Shown: piece by piece, positions 1-5,079 of the stretch | How the letters are laid out: each line of letters starts with the position of its first letter | Numbering within the stretch: position 1 is the stretch's first letter | Assembly (NCBI GenBank): GCA_035495465.1 | Contig: DATJFX010000031.1 | Coordinates: forward strand, 1-5,910 | Reading direction: 5' to 3' | From: DATJFX01 sp035495465 | GTDB lineage: Bacteria; Patescibacteriota; Doudnabacteria; UBA920; O2-02-FULL-48-8 | Length of the DNA stretch: 5,910 nucleotides | Notes under the pieces: generated by a model | Databases searched by the model: none | What the model was told of the DNA's origin: nothing | Seen by the model: only the letters and a program-made list of their open reading frames with translations | Made by a program: the position numbers and the translations under genes

Positions 1-14
1 GCAAATAGTTTTAC

Positions 15-59
15 TCGAAAAAATATGAGGCGCAGTAAAGCGAGTACATATTTTTTCGA
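15..59. repeat. AT-rich inverted repeat (13-bp arms) upstream of tRNA-His
   Basis: Bases 15-27 and 47-59 are perfect reverse complements and enclose a 19-base loop (28-46). The loop can itself form a 3-bp mini-stem (31-33 with 40-42). A competing 6-bp pairing is also possible, 12-17 with 41-46, and it would exclude the base of the long stem. The 3' arm contains six T residues, so the transcript could act as a weak terminator or as a processing or boundary structure in front of the tRNA. No GC-rich terminator stem is present. It could also be one copy of a dispersed palindromic repeat; one window cannot show this. The structure is certain from the sequence, the function is not. Confidence 0.7.
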
Positions 60-65
60 AGACAT

Positions 66-140
66 GGTGCCTGTAGCTCAATGGTAGAGCACCGCTCTGT
101 GGCAGCGGCTACGTGGGTCCGATTCCCATCAGGCACCCCA
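66..140 (+). tRNA. tRNA-His (anticodon GTG)
   Basis: A full cloverleaf can be drawn. The acceptor stem is 67-73 with 130-136. The D arm is 76-79 with 87-90, with a minimal 7-base loop holding the GG pair at 83-84. The anticodon stem is 92-96 with 104-108, and its loop CTGTGGC places anticodon GTG at 99-101. The variable region has 4 bases (109-112) and the T arm is 113-117 with 125-129. Histidine identity is supported independently by the extra G-1 at 66 facing discriminator C73 at 137, the hallmark of tRNA-His. The CCA end is encoded (138-140). One oddity is the T loop TCCGATT, which has C where nearly all elongator tRNAs have U55 (the pseudouridine site). No convincing promoter is visible in the 65 bases upstream, so it may be cotranscribed from beyond the left edge. 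Confidence 0.97.
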
Positions 141-176
141 ATTAGGATGACAGAAGTTTTTATCAGCCCATTAATT

Positions 177-201
177 AATCCCCATACACGGGGATTTTTT
201 T
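177..201 (+). terminator. Intrinsic terminator after tRNA-His
   Basis: A 7-bp stem (177-183 with 190-196, GC core CCCC/GGGG) closes a 6-base loop. A run of seven T overlaps the outer stem and continues to 201. This is a classical rho-independent terminator placed 36 bases after the tRNA CCA end, so it most likely ends the tRNA transcript. It also separates that transcript from the promoter that begins immediately downstream. Confidence 0.85.
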
Positions 202-206
202 GTTTC

Positions 207-215
207 TGTTATAAT
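207..215 (+). promoter_or_regulatory. Extended -10 promoter for the DUF5666-VanZ gene
   Basis: TG-t-TATAAT is a perfect extended -10 element (TG at 207-208, TATAAT at 210-215). No -35 match is seen at the right distance, which is usual for extended -10 promoters. Transcription normally starts about 7 bases after the hexamer, around 222-224, while the ATG is at 225. The predicted mRNA therefore has almost no 5' leader and no room for a ribosome binding site. Confidence 0.7.
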
Positions 216-224
216 TGAAAAGCT

Positions 225-1151
225 ATGAAGAAATTTCTTATTCTATTTGCAATAATTGCTTTCCTTACGTTTTCTGGCCATAAGAGTTATGCTCAAAGCG
301 AAGATCTTTGCGGTGGCACGGGCGGCACCGGACGGATTGTCAGCTTGGGAAATAATACGTTTACGCTTCAGCGGAATGACGGCAGGAATCTGATTGTTAA
401 CCTTATCGATCAGGCCACTATCGAGACTGCAGCCGGCTCTGCAACTTTTTCTGATTTAAAAATAGGGGATAGAGTCACCTTAGTTGGAGGTCCAAATCCT
501 GATAGGAGCTTTACTGCGGAAAATATTGTGGTCTGTGCCGCGGCTACTACAGAAAATCCCATCATAAGAAAAGAAAATACGAATTTTAACCAGGTAAACT
601 TTACAATAAATTTATTAACTTTACTTCTTTTCGTTTTGATTTGGCTCGCTATGGTTGTATTTTTTCGGGTGAAAAAAAGAAAAAGCTTTATGTATTTGTT
701 GTTCTTCACCATCTTCTACATCTATCTCTATAAAGTCCTGGACTATACCCTGATTCAATTTCAATCCCTGCTGCTCCTTCAGCATTTTGTGCCGGATCTT
801 ATGTTGCGGGGCGTAGAAGCCGGGAGAAGCTTGAATCTTATACCACTCGTCACGCTTACACTTAAGGACGTGAAAACTTCGCTTCTCAATATCCTGATGA
901 TGATGCCTTTTGGGTTCGGCCTGCCGTTTATTAGCAATTTTCGCATGAAGCAAACAGTTATCGCTGGTTTATCCCTCAGTATAATTATTGAGCTTTTGCA
1001 GCTGATCACAGGATTTATATCGAACACGACCTTTCGAGTCGCGGATGTGAATGATCTGATATTCAACACAATCGGAGTCTTAATAGGCTATATTTTATTT
1101 ATCGGATTCTCGCATATCTATCCCCGTTTTCGTCTGTTTATTTACGAATAA
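225..1151 (+). CDS. Membrane protein with DUF5666-like and VanZ-like domains
   Basis: The 308-residue protein of unknown precise function has two parts. Residues 1-23 form a signal peptide (KK, hydrophobic run, SYA before the cut). Residues about 33-103 form a small beta domain of DUF5666 type: a GTGRIV strand, a T-I turn near 65, then SDLKIGDRVTLVG and a closing TAENIVV strand. Cys29 and Cys104 bracket this domain and could form a disulfide. After a linker, four or five hydrophobic helices follow (about 126-147, 155-172, 218-236, 244-262, 278-295). The last part has VanZ-like signatures: NLIPL at 204-208, N222, PFG at 228-230, E256 with Q259, R271, D274, N276-D277, N281 and G284. VanZ itself gives low-level teicoplanin resistance, but most VanZ-like proteins are uncharacterised. 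The beta domain should lie outside the membrane. The gene has its own promoter and no Shine-Dalgarno. The domain calls are by pattern recognition; resistance is not implied. Confidence 0.85.
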   Translation: MKKFLILFAIIAFLTFSGHKSYAQSEDLCGGTGGTGRIVSLGNNTFTLQRNDGRNLIVNLIDQATIETAAGSATFSDLKIGDRVTLVGGPNPDRSFTAENIVVCAAATTENPIIRKENTNFNQVNFTINLLTLLLFVLIWLAMVVFFRVKKRKSFMYLLFFTIFYIYLYKVLDYTLIQFQSLLLLQHFVPDLMLRGVEAGRSLNLIPLVTLTLKDVKTSLLNILMMMPFGFGLPFISNFRMKQTVIAGLSLSIIIELLQLITGFISNTTFRVADVNDLIFNTIGVLIGYILFIGFSHIYPRFRLFIYE

Positions 1152-1172
1152 TCGGTTTAATTATATTTGCTC

Positions 1173-1201
1173 TTGACATGAATAATTAGTTAGCTTATAG
1201 T
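1173..1201 (+). promoter_or_regulatory. Near-consensus sigma-70 promoter of the marR-MFS unit
   Basis: TTGACA at 1173-1178 matches the -35 consensus perfectly. TATAGT at 1196-1201 matches the -10 in five of six positions. The spacer is the ideal 17 bp. Transcription is expected to start near 1208, leaving a leader of about 18 bases before the ATG at 1226, with no Shine-Dalgarno motif in it. A promoter this strong in front of a repressor gene suggests that tight repression is the default state. Confidence 0.85.
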
Positions 1202-1219
1202 TAGTAGGCTAACTAATTA
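1183..1219. promoter_or_regulatory. Probable MarR operator (12-bp-arm inverted repeat)
   Basis: TAATTAGTTAGC (1183-1194) and GCTAACTAATTA (1208-1219) are perfect reverse complements with a 13-base spacer. The repeat covers the -35/-10 spacer, the -10 hexamer and the predicted transcription start. Inside it, GTTAG occurs at 1189 and again at 1200, 11 bp apart or about one helical turn, and in inverse form at 1209. That arrangement could seat more than one regulator dimer. Placement over the promoter of a marR-like gene is the standard layout for autorepression; that this MarR binds here is inferred. Confidence 0.75.
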
Positions 1220-1225
1220 ATTATC

Positions 1226-1663
1226 ATGCAGCAATCCCAAGTATTTAGAAGTCTATTATATGGCTTAGTCAAACAGGCGAAAGTGGACATTGAACGCCGG
1301 TTTGCCAAGGCGGGTATAAAAATTACCCCATTTCAGTATGGTCTTTTAGGTTTGATCAAGGACCGGCCGGCTACGTTGGCGGAGATGGCTAAAAAACTGG
1401 GAATTCGTCCGCCATCCATAGTGCCTTATCTCGATGCTTTGGAAAAAGAAAAAATCATCCACCGGGACGTGGATCCTGAGGATCGCCGGAAAATCCAGTT
1501 GAAGATCACGGCCAAGGGCCAAAACATAGTTAAAAATATTATCAAGGATCATCCGAAGGATATTTTAAACCAGGGCTTTCATAAGTTGTCCAAAGTTAAG
1601 CAGCTGGAACTAACAGCTTTACTTCAAGAATTAACCAAAAATCTTACTCAAAACAATGAATAA
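1226..1663 (+). CDS. MarR-family transcriptional regulator
   Basis: The 145-residue protein has typical MarR length and probably acts as a cytoplasmic homodimeric winged-helix repressor. Residues 5-30 form the N-terminal dimerisation helix. TPFQYGLLGLI (34-44) matches the conserved helix before the DNA reader. TLAEMAKKLGIRPPSIVPYLDALEKEKII (about 50-78, split by the turn) is the helix-turn-helix. DPEDRRK (83-89) is the signature wing, with the conserved Asp and Arg, followed by the usual T-x-x-G (95-98). Residues 100-145 form the C-terminal dimerisation helices. Its promoter is embedded in an inverted repeat, and its last 8 bases overlap the following exporter gene. It therefore most likely represses itself and the pump and is released by a ligand. 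No cysteine is present, so thiol-oxidation sensing of the OhrR type is unlikely. The ligand cannot be deduced. Confidence 0.93.
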   Translation: MQQSQVFRSLLYGLVKQAKVDIERRFAKAGIKITPFQYGLLGLIKDRPATLAEMAKKLGIRPPSIVPYLDALEKEKIIHRDVDPEDRRKIQLKITAKGQNIVKNIIKDHPKDILNQGFHKLSKVKQLELTALLQELTKNLTQNNE

Positions 1664-3308
1664 ATTACTGAAGTGGGTGCCGCTTTTGGTCATGAGCTTG
1701 GCTCTGGCCATTATTATTTTAGATACAACTATCCTGAATGTGACTTTGCGCACGATTATTCAGGATCTGCATACCAATATCCAAAGCATTCAATGGGTGA
1801 TCACGGCTTATGCTTTGATGCTGGCGGCTTTTACTATTACTGGCGGCAGATTGGGAGATTTATTTGGCCGGAAAAAAATGTTTGTGCTCGGCGCGATAAT
1901 TTTTGCTGTGGGTTCATTTATGACATCCATTGCGCACAGTGTAAGTTTTATGATTTTGGGCGAAGCGATTATCGAAGGGATTGGCGCGGCTTTAATGCTG
2001 CCCGCAACTTCTTCGCTTTTAAGATCTACTTATAAAGGCCGAGATTTATCAGTCGCTTTCGGAATCTGGGGCGGAATTGTGGCAGGAGCAGCAGCTCTGG
2101 GCCCGGTCATCGGCGGATGGTTTACGACTCATTACACCTGGCGCTGGGCGTTTCGGATCAATGTTTTCGTGGCCCTAGTTTTAGTTTTATCTTCAGTATT
2201 AATTTCTGAATACCGAGAAACAGAAGAAAAACCGGATTTGGATTTTCTGGGAGTAATTTTGTCTGCCTTAGGCATGCTGTCTTTAGTTTTTGGTTTTATC
2301 CAATCCTCAACCTATGGCTGGTTCCATGCCAAATCGCCCCTGGTAGTATTTGGGCGCGTAATCAATCTTGGCGGCTTGTCTGCCACCCCGATATTTATCC
2401 TGTTGGGGTTAATCATCCTTGGCTTATTTTTGTACTGGGAAGATGTCCGGGAAAAATCCGGCGAGACGCCTTTGATTTCTCTGAATTTATTTAAAAATTC
2501 GATCTTTATGACAGGCTCTGCGGTTTCGGCTATCTTGGCTTTGGGCCAATCGGGTTTAAGTTTTTCTGTGCCGATTTATTTACAGTCAGTGCTGAAGCTT
2601 AATCCCATCCAAACCGGGGTGGCAATGGTTCCGATGACTGCATTTATTTTAGTCTCTGCGCCATTGTCTAGTTTCCTGGCGAAATTTATGACGCCGAAAC
2701 GCATTATCCAGATTGGAATTTTACTGGATTTGATAAGTTTTATAGTCTTGCGTCAAAGTTTGCATTTAGGCGCGAATCAATGGGCCTTGGCCCCGGGATT
2801 TGTGTTATTTGGCTTTGGGATGGGACTTATATTCGGACAGGCCACGAATTTAACTTTATCCGCCGTATCAGTAGAGCAATCCGGGGAAGCTTCGGGTGTC
2901 ACAAACACCTTTCGATCCTTAGGCCAAACTTTAGGCTCAGCTATTTTAGGAGCAGTACTGATCTCGACCTTAGGCGTAAATATAGTGGCAGGTATAAATG
3001 CGAGTTCAGTTATTCCCGCCCAGATGAAACCGGCAATTGCGCAAGCAGTGTCGGGTCAAACTTCGAATATCGAGTTTGGTAATGGCGCGGATTTAGGCTC
3101 GAGCCAAATCCCTGACAGAATTGCGAATGAAATAACTACGATCAGCCATCAAGCCACTATTGATGCCAGTAAAGCCACATTAAGTTATGGGATATTGTTC
3201 ATTTTACTGACATTTTTAGTCTCCATGAAACTTCCTGCCGGCATGGCCGTTCCAGAAGTGTCAGTGGCTGGTTCGTTTCCAATCAAGAAAAATATGATCC
3301 AACATTAA
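1656..3308 (+). CDS. DHA2-type MFS exporter (EmrB/QacA family)
   Basis: The 550-residue integral membrane protein fits the 14-helix DHA2 drug:H+ antiporter family in length. Helix 1 carries the family motif LDTTILNVTL (22-31) with D23. Motif A is GGRLGDLFGRKK (63-74), in the loop between helices 2 and 3. The helix-4 region reads EGIGAALMLP (107-116), and motif C is AALGPVIGGW (146-155) in helix 5, typical of exporters. WRWAF (162-166) is the usual helix 5/6 landmark. In motif B the usual Arg is Ala104 and the usual Gln is Glu107, as I recall for one DHA2 subgroup. A long hydrophilic loop before the last helix (about 462-505) is normal for EmrB/QacA relatives. The ATG overlaps the end of marR by 8 bases, so translation is coupled and expression should follow the MarR switch. 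Substrates cannot be told from sequence; the Emr, Qac and Lfr relatives export hydrophobic or cationic toxic compounds. Confidence 0.93.
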   Translation: MNKLLKWVPLLVMSLALAIIILDTTILNVTLRTIIQDLHTNIQSIQWVITAYALMLAAFTITGGRLGDLFGRKKMFVLGAIIFAVGSFMTSIAHSVSFMILGEAIIEGIGAALMLPATSSLLRSTYKGRDLSVAFGIWGGIVAGAAALGPVIGGWFTTHYTWRWAFRINVFVALVLVLSSVLISEYRETEEKPDLDFLGVILSALGMLSLVFGFIQSSTYGWFHAKSPLVVFGRVINLGGLSATPIFILLGLIILGLFLYWEDVREKSGETPLISLNLFKNSIFMTGSAVSAILALGQSGLSFSVPIYLQSVLKLNPIQTGVAMVPMTAFILVSAPLSSFLAKFMTPKRIIQIGILLDLISFIVLRQSLHLGANQWALAPGFVLFGFGMGLIFGQATNLTLSAVSVEQSGEASGVTNTFRSLGQTLGSAILGAVLISTLGVNIVAGINASSVIPAQMKPAIAQAVSGQTSNIEFGNGADLGSSQIPDRIANEITTISHQATIDASKATLSYGILFILLTFLVSMKLPAGMAVPEVSVAGSFPIKKNMIQH

Positions 3309-3320
3309 ATAAAATGGTTG

Positions 3321-3329
3321 TGCTATAAT
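3321..3329 (+). promoter_or_regulatory. Extended -10 promoter at the start of the dehydratase-sigma unit
   Basis: TG-c-TATAAT (TG at 3321-3322, TATAAT at 3324-3329) is a perfect extended -10 element in the 28-base gap after the MFS gene. The ATG begins 8 bases after the hexamer, at 3337, exactly where transcription should start, so a leaderless mRNA is predicted. No terminator is visible between the MFS stop and this point, so read-through from the marR-MFS unit may add to expression. Confidence 0.7.
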
Positions 3330-3336
3330 AGCTCAT

Positions 3337-3645
3337 ATGAATAAACCAAAAGTTCTAACCCAAAATGAAATAAAGAAAGCACTGAAAACTGTGCCGGGCT
3401 GGAAATACGCTGACGATAAATTAACTAAGGAGTTCGAATTTACAGATTTTGTCGGCTCGTTAAGTTTTATTAATCGGTTAGTGGCGTTTTTCCAGGAAAT
3501 GGATCACCATCCAGACTGCCATATTTTTTATAATAAGGTGAAGTTTGAATTAACGCGCTTCGATGCGGGTGCGAAAGTTACAGATCGCGACATTTTAGTG
3601 GCTTTGCAGATAAACAAAACTTTTGCGACCGAACGTAAACTGTAA
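3337..3645 (+). CDS. Pterin-4a-carbinolamine dehydratase-like protein (PCD/DCoH fold)
   Basis: The 102-residue protein has the normal length for the family (COG2154). Landmarks in order are W22 after the N-terminal helix, the strand KEFEF (31-35), the helix DFVGSLSFINRLVAFFQ, the MDHHPD motif (55-60) with paired His57 and His58, YNKV (65-68) as the central strand, and TDRDILVALQI at the C-terminal helix with conserved Asp85. Family enzymes dehydrate 4a-hydroxytetrahydrobiopterin to quinonoid dihydropterin. Two normally conserved positions differ: the third active-site histidine (human/rat His79 in THE/THD) is Phe75, and the Trp after HHP-acidic is Cys61. Catalysis may thus be weak or lost, or the protein may serve another role; the mammalian relative DCoH is also a transcription cofactor. 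No aromatic-amino-acid hydroxylase is nearby. It lies 6 bases before a sigma-factor gene and is probably cotranscribed with it. Confidence 0.85.
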   Translation: MNKPKVLTQNEIKKALKTVPGWKYADDKLTKEFEFTDFVGSLSFINRLVAFFQEMDHHPDCHIFYNKVKFELTRFDAGAKVTDRDILVALQINKTFATERKL

Positions 3646-3651
3646 ATTTTA

Positions 3652-4188
3652 ATGGATCAACAAAAATTAAAAAATTTAATCATCCAAGCCCAAAGTGGGG
3701 ATCAAAAGTCTTTAGAGCTTGTGATTGCACAGTTTTTGCCTGGGGTGTTTGGCTTATGCCTGCGCTATATGCAGAATTCTTTTGACGCGGAAGATGCCGC
3801 TCAGGAAACTTTTGTGAAAGCCTGGAAAAATCTGAAAAAATTTGATTCGGAAAAAAAGTTTCAGTCTTGGGTTTTAGAAATTGCTAAAAATACTTGTCTG
3901 GATATTTTAAAAAAGAAGCGAATTATTCCATTTAGCGCATTTGAGGCCGAGGATGGAACCAATACTTTGGCTGATAAAATTTTCCAGCCCATCAAAGAGT
4001 TTTTTTATCAGCCCTCACTGGCCAAAGCCATCGCGTCTTTAACTCCATCATCTCAGAAAGTTTTATCGTTATATTACGAACAAGGTTTGAATTTCCGGGA
4101 AATTTCGCAGGAATTAAATGAATCTTTAGATACGGTAAAAAGCCGGCATCGGCGGGCTATCGATCAACTAAAAGAAGTTTTGATTTAA
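3652..4188 (+). CDS. ECF-type RNA polymerase sigma-70 family factor
   Basis: The 178-residue protein has the two-domain size of extracytoplasmic-function sigma factors. Sigma region 2 spans about 10-92. It contains DAEDAAQETF (45-54), the core-binding signature, then VKAWKNLKKFD, and FQSWVLEIAKNTCLD (70-84) for -10 recognition. A linker of about 35 residues follows. Region 4 spans 130-178 (LTPSSQKVLSLYY, then the helix-turn-helix FREISQELNESLDTVKSRHRRAIDQL), which recognises the -35 element. Regions 1 and 3 are absent, as expected. The gene starts 6 bases after the dehydratase-like gene, without a Shine-Dalgarno, and is followed by a hairpin and then a small membrane protein. That order is classical for a sigma factor held by a membrane-bound partner. 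Its target promoter cannot be read from this window, and the unit's own promoter looks housekeeping in type. Confidence 0.93.
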   Translation: MDQQKLKNLIIQAQSGDQKSLELVIAQFLPGVFGLCLRYMQNSFDAEDAAQETFVKAWKNLKKFDSEKKFQSWVLEIAKNTCLDILKKKRIIPFSAFEAEDGTNTLADKIFQPIKEFFYQPSLAKAIASLTPSSQKVLSLYYEQGLNFREISQELNESLDTVKSRHRRAIDQLKEVLI

Positions 4189-4189
4189 G

Positions 4190-4217
4190 CGAGCTGCACC
4201 AAAAGGCGGCTCGTTTT
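4190..4217 (+). terminator. Hairpin with short T tract after the sigma gene (terminator or attenuator)
   Basis: CGAGCTGC (4190-4197) pairs with GCGGCTCG (4206-4213): eight pairs including one T-G wobble, with an 8-base loop, followed by TTTT and then CGT. The stem is strong but the T tract is short, so termination is probably partial. It lies in the 41-base gap between the sigma factor and the next gene on the same strand, so it may lower expression of the downstream genes relative to the sigma factor. An AT stretch TATATA (4220-4225) follows and could act as a -10 for a separate downstream transcript, but no TG extension or -35 supports it. Confidence 0.6.
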
Positions 4218-4229
4218 CGTATATATAGT

Positions 4230-4604
4230 ATGCTCAATCCGCCAGAAGTCCCTCTAGGACTGTTTGAGAAAGTCATAAGCCGAATTAAAGCCGAACGCAT
4301 AGTTAGAGCTATGCGTCGCAGATTTGTCTATGCTTTAGGTTTTTTTATTTTAACTCTCGGTGTCATGGTTTCTTTATGGCAAAGGTTGTGGCTAGACTTG
4401 AGCCAATCTGGAATTCCTCAGTATTTGTCTTTAGTTATTTATGATTCCAAAGCAGTTTTGGCGAATTGGCAGGATTTTGGTTTATCTCTTTTGGAATCCT
4501 TACCCATAACGAGCGTAATCGTATTTTTCACAGTCGTATTCTGTCTCTTATTATCATTAAGTATGAGTTTCAAATATGCTAAAGGATTTAGACAAACGAA
4601 TTAA
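4230..4604 (+). CDS. Small two-helix membrane protein, candidate anti-sigma factor
   Basis: I do not recognise a named family for this 124-residue protein. A short N-terminal cytoplasmic segment (residues 1-31) contains PPEVPLGLFEKVISRI, then a very basic stretch (ERIVRAMRRR, 22-31). Two hydrophobic helices follow at about 32-50 and 93-114, joined by a roughly 42-residue loop with several aromatic residues (W50, W54, Y65, Y71, W80). The basic N terminus suggests both ends are cytoplasmic and the loop is outside. The PP-x-x-LF-x-K-I-x-x-RI pattern resembles the start of membrane proteins encoded next to ECF sigma factors. Its position directly after the sigma gene suggests it holds or modulates the sigma at the membrane. 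No zinc-binding HxxxCxxC anti-sigma motif is present, so the role is inferred from context alone. Its last 29 bases overlap the next gene, pointing to coupled translation. Confidence 0.8.
   Translation: MLNPPEVPLGLFEKVISRIKAERIVRAMRRRFVYALGFFILTLGVMVSLWQRLWLDLSQSGIPQYLSLVIYDSKAVLANWQDFGLSLLESLPITSVIVFFTVVFCLLLSLSMSFKYAKGFRQTN
4295..4316. repeat. 8-bp perfect hairpin inside the candidate anti-sigma gene
   Basis: ACGCATAG (4295-4302) is the exact reverse complement of CTATGCGT (4309-4316), with a 6-base loop. It lies 65 bases inside the gene, in the stretch encoding the basic ERIVRAMRRR segment, and has no T tract. It could pause ribosomes or be a protein-binding palindrome, or it may be a chance result of Arg-rich coding. 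Confidence 0.5.
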
Positions 4605-5067
4605 ATGGGCGCTGGTCGGTTTGGGTGGCCTGATAATTTTGCTTTTGGCTTTTCAGTTCGGCATGTTTGTGGGATTTCATAAGGCAAGATTTAGTTATGC
4701 CTGGGGTGATAATTATCATCGGAATTTCGGCGGACCGCAGGGCGGATTCCTCAGAGATTTCTCGGGTAAGGATTTTATCAATGGACATGGCATAACTGGC
4801 ACAGTGGCAAAAGTGGAAACTAACACGTTAGTCATAAAAGCTCAGGATGGTGCAGAAAAAACTGTGAATGTTACGGACCAAACCACTATCCGCCAAGGTT
4901 CTCAAACCATAAAAATCAGCGATCTGAAGCCGGACGAACGCGTTGTTATTATCGGCACGCCAAAAGACGACGGTACGATTACAGCAGAGATTATTCGGCT
5001 GTTTGACGCTGCCAGTATGCCGATGCCACAGGGGCTGCCCGGTTTTCATTTTCTTTGGTTTCGTTAA
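4576..5067 (+). CDS. Membrane-anchored DUF5666-type protein
   Basis: The 163-residue protein of unknown function has a short charged N terminus (MLKDLDKRIK), one transmembrane helix (about 11-34), an outside-facing linker rich in Gly, Phe and Tyr (39-72, including WGDNYHRNFGG), and then one DUF5666-like beta domain at about 73-144. Domain landmarks are the GTVAKVE strand, the D-Q-T-T-I turn (101-105), ISDLKPDERVVIIG and the final strand TITAEIIR. A short Pro/Met tail closes it. It has no cysteine. The domain aligns by eye with the one in the VanZ-like protein at 225-1151 (same turn, same DLK-x-x-(D/E)-R-V strand). The ATG lies 29 bases inside the preceding gene in another frame, and the next gene starts 12 bases after its stop, so it is firmly within the sigma-export unit. 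It may sense or stabilise an envelope complex; that is inference from position only. Confidence 0.88.
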   Translation: MLKDLDKRIKWALVGLGGLIILLLAFQFGMFVGFHKARFSYAWGDNYHRNFGGPQGGFLRDFSGKDFINGHGITGTVAKVETNTLVIKAQDGAEKTVNVTDQTTIRQGSQTIKISDLKPDERVVIIGTPKDDGTITAEIIRLFDAASMPMPQGLPGFHFLWFR

Positions 5068-5079
5068 TTAATCATATTT

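Noticed and set aside
45..50. TACATA as a -10 element for the tRNA gene
   Set aside because: It lies within the palindrome, has no -35 partner at a proper distance, and matches the consensus weakly.
1..87. Reading frame open from base 1 through the palindrome into the tRNA, ending at 85-87
   Set aside because: It overlaps the functional tRNA and has no recognisable protein content. It could be the tail of an upstream gene but cannot be supported from 28 codons.
410..1069. Three minus-strand reading frames (410-712, 621-953, 779-1069) opposite the DUF5666-VanZ gene
   Set aside because: They lie wholly opposite a well-supported coding gene, have no promoter or family resemblance, and their composition looks like antisense translation.
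1673..2035. Alternative frame inside the MFS gene
   Set aside because: It overlaps conserved MFS motifs read in the main frame; its product is aromatic- and cysteine-rich with no known fold.
2780..3082. Second alternative frame inside the MFS gene
   Set aside because: It overlaps the conserved C-terminal helices of the exporter and shows no independent signals.
4220..4229. TATATA as a separate promoter for the two-helix membrane protein
   Set aside because: There is no TG extension and no -35. It may be only AT-rich spacer after the hairpin, so it was not listed as its own feature.
4588..5049. Minus-strand frames opposite the DUF5666 gene
   Set aside because: They are shadows of a gene with a clear membrane anchor and domain; no start signals or recognisable products.
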